The position numbers were made by a program, and so were the translations under genes. From positions 930,001 through 994,000 of the forward strand of contig NW_024881592.1 in assembly GCF_019059575.1 (NCBI RefSeq): a stretch of DNA of 64,000 nt, written 5' to 3'. The notes under the pieces are model-generated. The model was not told the DNA's origin. It did not search any database and saw nothing but the letters and a program-made list of their open reading frames with translations. Shown in pieces: positions 29,720 to 64,000 of this stretch. This DNA comes from Amphibalanus amphitrite (Eukaryota > Arthropoda > Thecostraca > Balanomorpha > Balanidae). Position 1 is the first letter of the stretch; each line of letters begins with the position of its first letter.

Positions 29720-32700
29720 ATGGATTCTTTGGAATCTTCTCCGTTGGATGCATATGGCGGCAGCTCTGAGTGAGGATACCGTCCGTTTACAATGTCGGAC
29801 AACACTACCGTACCCAGTGCCGTCGTCATTACTGATGCATTGTAATGCACGTGCAGCGAGCCGCCGCGAGCAGCTGGCACGGGTGGCGGGCCTGCCGTCT
29901 GTCGCAGCACAATTACCAGCCGGCCACCTGGTGCCGCTCCGCTGCCGAGCGGCGGACGTCCGTCGACCACCGCCCCACTGCAGAGTTGCTCAGTGCTTAC
30001 CGCCCTACTGCAGGGTTGTCCACCGTCCATGCCACCCGATTACCGGTCCTAGGCAGTGGTGCTGTTCGTCACCAAATAACAAAACGCCGTATTGTCAAAA
30101 TCCATGACCAACTTTTGATGGGTGGCGACATATTAGAAAAAAGACACGATAGGAGAGAAGAAGAGGGCATGGAAACAATTTCTTTCCAATGCCTCGGCGA
30201 GAAAGGTTTCCACTCGAGCCAGGCCTTGCATCCCTCCTGTCGAACCTGTTGGCGCCCCTGCAGCCGGCCCGGCCCCTGTCTGTGGATCCGCAGTCCTCCG
30301 TGCCTCGGTCCCGATGGCGGATGGCGTGAGCTGACGCCTTTAGCTCGCAGTCTAACAATGGGAGCACCGAGTGGTGTGATGTCTTCATAGCGCTGTCTCA
30401 CGTGAGCCGCCAACCCTCTCCACCAGTCATCTAACCACCGCCAGCTGTGGGAATTGATACACAGACAGGAAATACGTGGACACGGGCACCTTCCGTGGAC
30501 TATGGCCAGCCTGGAGAGACGGCAGACCCTGGTCATCACTGAGCAGATGATGGCCGTGGTGCTGTATGAAACTACGTAATGTCTTGGTTGCCTCTTCGTG
30601 TTGTATAATTCCATAGATTGTGGACTCTGGACAGTGAACAGGCGGCAAACTATGTGCTTCATCGTTCGTGCCTGATGCGTCTGTAGGTAATCGTTCGTCT
30701 GCATTTCATCCAACATGTGTCTGCATCAGCCACTTGTTTTGTTCCTTTGTCCTGTGATTCCAGTCCGCTCCCTTACGTCTTCCCCTCACACTCCGTGCAG
30801 CCACTTCCCACTTTCAAAATTGCGTTACTAATTTTCCCACCACCGCACATCACCGCCAATGGCAGGACTCTGGCCTAACTGACCTATGTCGGTTGAGTGT
30901 TCGACCGCCGTAATGGTAATTTCATCAAGCTCCCATGAGTAGGCCTGCACCAGCTGTCCCCGCCCCTCCCCTCGGCGGCTGCACCCGGCGCCCCTCCCCA
31001 TCGTAATTGCGCCCGCGTACAGCCGGCGGCGCGGCTACATCAAAGGTGGCGGCCCTTTGATCTCCGGTCGCACAGGGGCGCGCCCAGGCGGCCGGCAGGG
31101 AGGGGTGGGGGAGCTCAGCTGACCTGGGACGCTCCCGGCTTGAATTTGGTCCACGGTGACCTCTGGTAGCCGCTGAAAAGCGAGTCAGGTACTCACGGAA
31201 TTGTTTGTGATGTGCTTTGGAGCGCCACTGGGTTCTTTGAAGCTTTGCTGGGGGACGGGTTGGGTAGGGGGGGGGGGGAAGGTACGCCCGTACCCGGCTA
31301 TTTGTCATTTTATTATCAGGTGTATGTGAATTCTACTGGTGCATTTTCAGAGCAAAGCCTTTCGTGATCAAATACGATACTTCTTTCAACATTTTTTTTT
31401 CATCACTGGCACCCCGTCCACTACTCAACGTACGGGTACGATGAGTCCGGTATGAGTCAATACTCAATAGTGCTCTCTGCGAGTTGCGACTGACTCAGCG
31501 CTCCGTTCCGTCGCATACCGTATGACCCTCGCACCTATCACGCTCGCCCATCTGAAAGGGTTTTCGTGTGTGTCGACCGCGCTGCTGTGTCCGGTACTGG
31601 TCCGACCAACATGTCCGCTGAAGCATGTCTGACAACGACACTTGTCCGCCCTTGTAAAGTACTCATGGCGGCCGCCGCGCCGATGAACGGATTCCGCCCA
31701 TGAATGCATTCAGCGGTCGCACCGCGCTGCCGTTGGTACAGCTGATGTCTGAGCGGCACCAGACAGGACAGAGTTGATGGTGTTGGATGTAAGTGACAGA
31801 CATCACCAGTCGGCGCAGGTGATATCGTGAGCGTCACATCACCGGTCTTGGTTTTAGATGCCATTTACCGACATCATCAGTCGGCTTAAAAAAAAGTCCC
31901 AGTTGCCTCGATGGCACTATGTAGACTGTAGAGGACTTTACGTTTAGAGGCTACAGTCTACTCAACACTCATTGGAGAGAGAATGCCAGAGTCTAGTCTT
32001 CACTGACTGAAGGGAAGGGGTCCAAGAGAGCTTTGAGTACATACAGCTGGAGGGAAGAAAGTCTCCCAGTGTCTCAAGGTCCCAGAGCTATCTGTCTTGG
32101 TCTACCTGCCCGGTGTCACTCCAGCCCCCTCTAACTGGAGGTAGGATACTGGTTCACGACCACGAGGCGCAGTGCCGGGTTCATGCGGTGCAGTGGCTGG
32201 GTGACCCAATGACCCATCTCCACTGAGGCGGATTATTGTCATCGGCGGGCCCCGGGCGGTCTGTCAGTCCGAGACTGAATTGCACGAGGTCATTTCTGAT
32301 TAGAGGTGACATTTTTAAAGGCGTCACCGTGTTTCCGGGCATGTTGGTAGTTATCCTGCTTGTCAAACGTATCAATATCAGTGTTATATCACTGCTATAT
32401 TGCCGACTATCGCCTTGTTATCGCACAGGTGATAATCCCATTGGGCCGGTATCAGTGGTATCACCTCCTTCCAAAGCTGATCTATTGACGAAAGCCGGCA
32501 GTGGAGACAGTACGACTGTGCTCAGTCTTGTGTCCGCTTTAACGGAGTGATGTCAGTTGCAGTAGCCTGCTCACTCTAAATGATGTTCTTATGTTTTCAT
32601 TCCAGACCAATGTTCTTCGGTTGTTTCGGTTTGACCGGGACGGAAGCTCGCTCTACTGTCTATGCTGTGTCCAGTATTTAGCTGATGACCGGCTGCCTGC

Positions 32701-35700
32701 TGACTGGTTAGACGCTGCTTGAAGGTGCTGTGTGCGCTCTTTCTCCGTTGAATCCTGTTGTGTTCATTGGCCTACTGTCGGCGTTGGCCGATATTGACTA
32801 TCTGTTGTCCAGTTAAAGCCAGGTTCATCCCCTAGTCGCCGGCTGTTGTCTCAACTTTTCCGAGCTTGTTCGGTGGTCGTCCGTTTGCTGACCGTTTTCC
32901 TCCGTTCACTGTGTCGTCTGCCAGGTGTCTAACTGTTGCCCTCTCTCTGAGTATTGCCCACTGTCAAACTGTTACCGTCTGTAACAGTCCGTCTGTACCG
33001 TCTGTTTCCGAAGTTGCCGGGCTGTTACCGGCCGCGTATGTCAACTGTCCGGCTGTTATATCGCTGTCCTCGTGCGGTATTCCTAACGTTCCCTTCTGAG
33101 CCGGACGGAATCCCTTGCATCTGTGCCGGCGGACAGAGGCCGGCGAGCCGTTTTTTACCGCCGCTGGCCGCTCCCACATATCTCTCCTAGAAAAGAACTG
33201 GGGAGCTGTGCGCTCCGGAGCTGGTTGGGTGTCCAGCCAGGCCTGGCCCCAGCGGCGCTGGATGTTTCTTCGTGCTGTGGAGGGCCAGGCGCGCCGTGGT
33301 CCGCCAGCGCTGAGTTCAGAGGCGCGCCTATGACAGTATGGCGGACAGTGCCACTCAGCTGGTACTGGGACTGTGCCCGTTGTTCAGGGGAGGGGGCTAC
33401 ACGTGCGCCCCTGACCGGCGACCGACCCCCCCCCCCCCCCCTCTGACCCTCCCTCTGGTCTGCCGCCGCCGGCGCCGGCACCCGGCCTCAAATGAATGGG
33501 TGCCGCCTGCCGGCCGACTGACCGACCCCTCCCCCCTCCCCATCCCATCCCCTTCCCGTCCGCCCGCCGCCTGCCTTTGGCCGCCAAAAGGCGTCCTGTG
33601 CCGACCCCTGTCGGCGGCGGCGCCGCGGCGGCCGACGGCCGGCGCTGGCCGGCCAGTGTGCGCCAGTGACCCCGCCTGCCGAGAGGTGCCGACCGGCCGC
33701 GGCCAGTGAGCGCAGCTGCCCTGTGTGCTGTGTAGCGGCGTGACACCGTGACGGGCCCTGGGGCAGTGTGACGGATCAGTGTGATCGTGAGGAGACGCGG
33801 AGGGTGCTGACGGATAGAGTGACAGAGGTGAGCGAGGCAGAGCGCTGCTGCCAGCTGAGCGCCCGGCCGGCCGGCCGGCTGAGTTTATACAGTGGGTGCA
33901 CGCGCTGGCCGGCGCCGCGTCCCTGAGGGGTCCCTGCGTCCGCCGCGCCGGCAGGCTCGCACCAGCTGGGGTGCGGCTGGGCCGCCGGCCGCCGGCTCGT
34001 GGGCTATGTGTGGGTTTGGAGGATTTCGTAGGGCAAAGTGCGTGTGGTGTTCGCTGTGCTGTGCCTATCCTTTACCCACGGGTGGTTGTTGCATTCCACG
34101 GGATAATTTTGAGCTGTGGCTAGTCGTCGATGGTTCATCACAGGCCCATGTGCGCACTCTACCACTTTTCTCTGCTGTAGGGGCCCAGTCCGGCTCTACC
34201 GCGTGTTGGTTCCTGTGTCCACTGGCCATGCGTTTCTACCGCAATTACCGCCATTTTGCCGTCTCTGTTGGTCACTGTCGGGTCTCCAGAGAGGCAGCAC
34301 TAAAACCTAAAATCCTATCTGTCTATCCCTTCTGAATTCCTTCTCTTCTGACCTCATCACAACATTCGCCAGCTGAGCCACAGCCAAAAGTTCCACGAAT
34401 TTCGTCTGAGAACATGAGACACCTGCATTTGATGCATCCATCGGATGCTGATTGCTGGTCGTCCGCTTGATGCCACTTGTCAGCCTGTCGCGAAATCTGT
34501 GCCATTGCCAGAGCACACCAGGTTCACCATTATACCTCCATCCCCTCGTAGTGCCAACAGGCGTGACCGGTGGCCCGGCGAGTTGGGCCACACAGGTCGG
34601 TGGGCCGCCGACGAAAACACGCCGCCGCCGCCGGGGCCGGGGCCGGGGCCGCCGGGGCGGGCTGGCTATTCTCGTTCGGGCCCTCTCCCCCCGCCCGCCG
34701 AGCGGCGTGGCCCGGCCGCTGGACCGCCAGGCAGAGATGGTGGCTGAAGTACTGGGCGCCGAGGTGTGTGACGTGGAGGATGGCGCCTGGGATTGAGCGT
34801 ATAGGATGATTTAAGACGCTGATGGCATTGTCCCGGTTTTTTTACCGCAGTCATCCCTGTTTCTATGTTGGAGCCTATGGTGTTTCTAGGGTGGATGTGC
34901 TTGGACTGGTCTCCCTCATCAGTTTGCCCGGTTGTAAGCACTACCTGGCTCCGCTCTCGTGTAGACAGCGGTGGCCCATGATTTCAGTTCGGTTACCTAG
35001 TGTCAGCTTGGCTACCTAGTTGATGGATTTGGTGCGCGCGATTATTGGAAACATTTTGGGGGATCTATTTCTCGTGCAACAATGAACAATTGCTTGCTTT
35101 GCGTCAACTGTGATCATGCGGGGATAGCATCGCGGTCACAAAGCGGATGTGGTTATCCGGTCGTTTGGGTTGCACAACAAAACGAGCCCTTCAGATGCAC
35201 TGAACTTTGGACCGGAATGCGATGTTTGTTGAGAATCTTGGGGCCTGAACTAGGCCGAATACTCGCTGGTCTTATGCGGAGACTGGTCTTTCAGGAGGCT
35301 GAGCAAGTCCAGAGCTCTGTCCAGCCGCTACAACCACCCATGCGTTGAAAAGCCGGCCGGACGCACAAGGCCACCGCCGGTCCACCGCCACCACGGGCGG
35401 CTCATCGCTCAGGTGGCGGGCGATTTTTGCGTCTGGGGCTCCGACACCGGCCGGACTGTCCGTCCCGGCAGGCGATTCACGGAAACGGCTCAAACCAAGG
35501 CTCGAGGATTCACTGAGGCTCGGTTTTGCTGGTGGTCTGGCCGTGGACTGAGCACTTTGTCCAGTGAACTTAGTGCTAATCGAAACTTTCACGCATTTTC
35601 AATCATGAAGTGACGAGGTGGCATGTTTTGTTACAACATTCATCCCGGGCGACTGTTTTTGGAGGGGTAGAAACTTCACCGTAAGTCTAAGCCAAGCTCT

Positions 35701-38700
35701 CGGTCAAGCTATATCGGGGCACGTTGAGGCGTTGCCATGTGTTTTGCTGATCGGGTTGTTTGGTCGTGCTCGAGTCTGTTGCAGCTCATCTGGGTTAGCG
35801 CGACAAGTGCTGTCAGCTCAGACTCGGACTGTTTCTGAATCGACCGTAGTCACTTCTGCACGGTCCGACGAGATTACATAAGCTGCTGGACAGTGTGGAG
35901 GCTGCGGCTCATGACGGACAGATCCTGGGTCGAGTCCCTAGATCCCGAAGGCTCTGAGATACTGGTGGCGATCTGTCATGCTTGCTGGCTGGATTCGTTG
36001 GGGAGACCCCTGCATCCGCTTCACTAGCATGGCTGAGCTTTTGCTCGTGTTCATGTTCTTTTGCCGGGTCACGATTGGAAGGGAAGCATTCAACATGGGT
36101 TTTCGAGGTGTTGATGCTGGTTGATAAACACTTACTTTTTTGAACCACTAGACTTCGTGGTCATTAAGAGAGCTAATTGTTTTCTTCTTTAGTTTGTGTT
36201 CTGGCACGACTTCGTTTTCGGGGTTTCAGGCACATTGGAATTGATTTAAAACGTTTGTATGAATGACCCATATCGCGATGCCCGTCGGTCACTGCTCGAT
36301 TCCAATGTCAGTATGCTCCTTTTGACGCCGGTCACGTGCCTGGTAAACACGCCGCGTACAGTTCACTCGCCGCACCGTCTGCCTCCTGATCGAGGCGGGT
36401 CGCGCAGCTTTTAAACCTGATTAGCCCACTTCAAACTGCGCTTAATTAAAGACTCACCAAAGTGCGAGCCACGGACTCCTTTGATGTTGACGCCGGTAGC
36501 TCGCACGGTGCCAGCATCAAAGCGGACCCGGACACATCAGAAGGGCTGCTCCGATCTGAAGCAAGTGCTTCTGCTCGTGCTTGGTCGAGTGACGTCCGGT
36601 CCGATCTGCGCTTCTCTGGAGAGTGTAGTGGACTTTCGAAGGAGTTCGTGTGATCATTACCCACGCATGCTGATGTGACATTTCTGTGAGCAGTGTGCGT
36701 CATTTTGTGTGTTGATTCTTTGAAGTTTGACGTAGGTGCCCATTTGAAAATGAAAAGTGCTGCACTAACGGTACGCCGTTGGTGTCACTGACGATTTAAT
36801 AGGATATGACTCTCCTTATTTCTATGCTGACTTTCAGTTTTCTTGAATAAGATTGTGACTTAGGTAGGTACTTCGTTTTTCTTCAAATACTCTGATTTTA
36901 GATAATCTCTTAGTCATCTGGGCTTACGCCCTCCCCATCCACCCCAAAAACTGACGACGTTTGGGGACATTCGGTGACACATCAGGATTTGACCTTGTAA
37001 CGCGCCGTTGCTAACGGACTGGGACTGGCAGGCGCCACACCAGTCGGTCAGTCGCCGCTGGGCGTACAGCGGACTCACTGCGGTCCGTGCCCTCCGGCGG
37101 CGGCGGCGCATGGAGCCATCACGGCGGTGCCATGGAAGTTGTGCAGGAGCGATGGACTAAGGGGGAGGGGTAGAGGCCCGGGCGGACGATGGGGTGGAGT
37201 TGCAACTTCCGGCGGATGTGGGCTGGACGGGCGACTGGCAAGCGACGGCGACAGAGTTGTTTGTGTTAGCCTGTGGGCTCTTTGCAAACTGAGTCAAGGT
37301 CGGGTTGAGTTAACAAGCTGGCTGGGTGATTCTGTTTTGGCCGTTGCTGATGTGTGCGATAGTGACATTTGCTGACCGGAAGGCCGGGAAACTGTGGCGC
37401 CCACAGTGACTCAGCGAGGTAAGTCGGACGACTTTGACGAAACCAATGGCGACCGCCGCGGAAATCCACCATCAGCCATGTGCTTTTTTGCCGCCGACTA
37501 GGCCGCTGGCGCAGGGCGTATCGCCAACTTCCCGTCACTCGTCAGTGGTTTCGTGAAGGAGCTTTACACGTATACGGGCATATCGGGCGCATCTTTTCTC
37601 AGTCATTATGCACATGCGAGGTGCATGACGACGGCGCCAACCGCTTAATCACTTAATACTACCGCACGAAATTCTGCTATCGCCTGACGAGGACATGGAC
37701 GGAACTTTCCCAAAACACGCTGGCGCTGGACGATGCGGGTGAATATGACTGGTCGCCGGTCGGGGTCTTTTTGTGCTCTTATCGTCAGACATTTGGGACT
37801 GATGTCTGCATCTGAGGCGCAGTAAATGCAATGTCGCTGAAGCAAAGTGCAGACGAACAGTACGAAGTATGCGGGCTGGACGTCTTTACTGTGCTGTGTC
37901 TCAACATCGACGTTCCGGCTAAGCTAAACGGGCTCCTCAGTGCGATAATGATGTCTACTGACATGCCAGTAAACTTCCGCAGGATGTCACTACTTGCACT
38001 CCGCGAATCCCCTGTTCAGAGGGACGGTCTGGTCTCACCAGCCCAACCCTGTGACAGAGATGGGATGGGCACTGGCCGCACCTAATGTCTAGAGGGGTGT
38101 GCGCACTGTGTTTCATGAGCGTGTCAAACATCTCACGAAACCACGCTTCCTCTCCGGTAACCACATGCTCTCTCCATCATCCAACATGCTGCTTCCTCGC
38201 CCACCCTGCAGAGATGACCCACCTCCCCGTGGCGGTCGTAACGACGATGATATAATGGTCTCATTACACCCTCCTGACTGGACCTGTGGCCTGTTGCGCG
38301 GTGGGGCAGTCAGCCTCCCCCATCCATCCGTCTCTCTCCCTCAGTCGCTTTCAGCGGTCAGTCGCCCCGCCAGCGGTGCTCCCTGCTTCTGATGTATCGT
38401 AACGCGGTGCGGTGCACGAGTTGCGGTTAGTCTGTACACGGGTTCGGGCCGGGTTGGCGGTGGCTCTGAGCTGCTGTTCGATGTGCTCCGCGCTGCAGCT
38501 GAGGCGGTTCATCACTGGTGATCTGTGGCCATCCCGGCAGCGGCGGTCAGATGGATGACCACTCCGGTCGGGGCGGGTGGCTGAGGTTACCTGTTGGGGT
38601 TACCTGGATACAAGGACGGGAGGAATAAGAGGATGCACCTCGCTTCGCCCATTGGTTTTATGTTTTTGTCATTGCGCTCGTGTGCAGAAATGCTGCCATA

Positions 38701-38849
38701 TCTCCCGAATGCAGCATCATTGGAAGGTGTTTATGTAGCTTGATGTATTGAACATCAATGGCAGAGATACGAAGAACCTGAATACACCAATGCCCCATGT
38801 GTATTATCTAACCTGTCTGACTTTTCGTCTGTTCTGTGTGTGTTCGCAG
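29720..38849. other. long GC-rich non-coding stretch upstream of the Axin coding exons
   Basis: No exon with a recognisable domain is visible on either strand. Long frames at 30, 33 and 34 kb coincide with GC-rich sequence and lack conserved content. CTTTGAT-type sites occur at 31039/31054, 36478 and 36516. A possible untranslated exon could end at the ACAGAG/GTGAGC donor near 33827. This stretch probably contains 5' UTR exons, promoter and first-intron DNA of Axin. Confidence 0.35.
31039..31062. promoter_or_regulatory. head-to-head TCF/LEF-type pair around a GGCGGC helper-like motif
   Basis: ATCAAAGG (31039-31046) and CCTTTGATC (31054-31062) face each other with GTGGCGGC between. GCCGCC is the core of the helper site that invertebrate TCF recognises through its C-clamp. 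The combination is more specific than an isolated CTTTGAT word; regulation of Axin is inferred. Confidence 0.5.
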
Positions 38850-38935
38850 AGCCCTTCTATGATGCAAGCGTCTACGAGCTGCGCCAGCCGCCGAGCGCCG
38901 CGCTGCGACAACTCCTGCGCACCATTGCGCACGGC

Positions 38936-63261
<24,326 letters not shown>

Positions 63262-64000
63262 CCCCCCCCCCCCCCCCCCCCGTCCCCCTCACATCCCCCG
63301 CCATACCCTCCCCGGCCAAACGGTCTATTTTTCTACGCGAAGTTTATGAGAGCGAGAGATCGTGTGTCGATGATATGTCGTTATATGCTGATGCGGGCCC
63401 TCGCCGGGCGCCCGGTGTGTATGCGTGTGTGTGGAAGGGTCTTACCTCGCCGGCCGCTCGGCTGCGGCCTCGGCAGCTCAGGAAACGCCTTAGCGCTGGC
63501 GCGGGGCCTCGCTGGGCCCGGCGCGGCGCGCCGCCAGTCCGCGGGGTCCGGTCGGGTCCGGTTTTGGCCCGCTGGACTCTGCCGGCTGGAGTCGGTCTTA
63601 TTTGGCTGCCGTTGTGCTCTGCTGTTGGCGCATGCGCACTGCGCCGCGTGTTGTTTGCGCCTGGGGCGCCTCGCCTGCCCACGCTGTGTCTTGTCAATGG
63701 ACTGTGCCGCGTTTTTAATACAGGAATGTATGCGATATGACACCCAGCCGTGTTTAGGTGGATGCGGAGGTCCTTGGGCGCTTCCTTTCAATGACTGAGA
63801 AGCCTGAAAGGTTGGCCGGATGTCAGTCCTTCCTCTATTATGGTGGGTGAATAGGGGAGCCGGTGAACCAAACGGGCCTCGATAGAGAGTCATGCGGGCG
63901 TAAAATTGAGGGATTTTTTCGGCGTTCTCATGGCTGCTAATCGATGTTTAGTCATGCTTCGGTTCACTATAGGCACCACCTGGCGACTCGCCCGTGAGAC
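63262..64000 (+). other. Axin: Axin 3' flank, poly(C) start, no poly(A) signal seen
   Basis: The 3' UTR begins with 20 consecutive C. It continues GC-rich, and I see no AATAAA or ATTAAA before the window ends, so the transcript may end beyond it. Long frames on both strands here are compositional. Confidence 0.5.

Noticed and set aside
33115..33746. GC-rich frames of 100 or more codons
   Set aside because: Both strands open, low-complexity Pro/Arg/Gly content, no recognisable motif.

Overview
This is a eukaryotic, metazoan, gene-sparse and repeat-rich window. I infer an arthropod, possibly a crustacean. The basis is the arthropod-like layout of the Axin protein (arthropod-type IPRTQR and DSG.S..SAD motifs), large introns, CR1-like non-LTR elements and many small DNA-element families. 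The species cannot be fixed from the sequence.

Two spliced protein-coding genes can be supported exon by exon. (1) On the minus strand, 6708 down to 851, eight exons encode a 508-residue protein with three C2H2 zinc fingers, a FAR1/WRKY-GCM1-like zinc cluster and a long acidic tail. (2) On the plus strand, 38936 to 63261, fourteen coding exons keep one phase throughout and encode a 789-residue Axin, the scaffold of the beta-catenin destruction complex. The tankyrase-binding peptide, RGS domain, GSK3-binding helix, beta-catenin-binding helix and C-terminal DIX domain are all present and in order.

Layout: 1-850, 3' flank of the zinc-finger gene and repeat debris. 851-6708, zinc-finger gene, with a 5S-rRNA-derived retroposon and a TTAA-flanked element in its introns. 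6900-7320, tRNA-derived SINE (minus). 8037-11605, three non-LTR fragments, the last two tail to tail. 11.6-14.1 kb, AT-rich with no recognised gene. 14.1-19.8 kb, nested TTAA-flanked inverted-repeat elements packed with AGGTCA/TGACCT motifs, a four-unit E-box-rich tandem element and a second SINE copy. 19.9-38.8 kb, GC-rich non-coding DNA with three hAT-like MITEs, a perfect 42-bp palindrome, a long CT microsatellite, one more TTAA element and many CTTTGAT (TCF/LEF-type) sites. 38.9-63.3 kb, Axin. 63.3-64 kb, its 3' flank.

Three observations stand out. One is a family of TTAA-flanked, probably piggyBac-mobilised non-autonomous elements of about 0.9-1.2 kb. Their cores are dense arrays of nuclear-receptor-type half-sites, their subterminal regions are G-run/C-run hairpins, and they have inserted into one another. 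A second is the repeated expansion of 3' splice-site sequence in Axin: duplicated acceptor and exon start before exon 10, an array of about nine copies of the exon 11 acceptor and start, a roughly 260-bp pyrimidine microsatellite before exon 9, and TGACCT minisatellites before exons 3, 4 and 6. A third is clustered TCF-type sites upstream of and within Axin, consistent with Wnt feedback on a Wnt-pathway gene; this last is inference.
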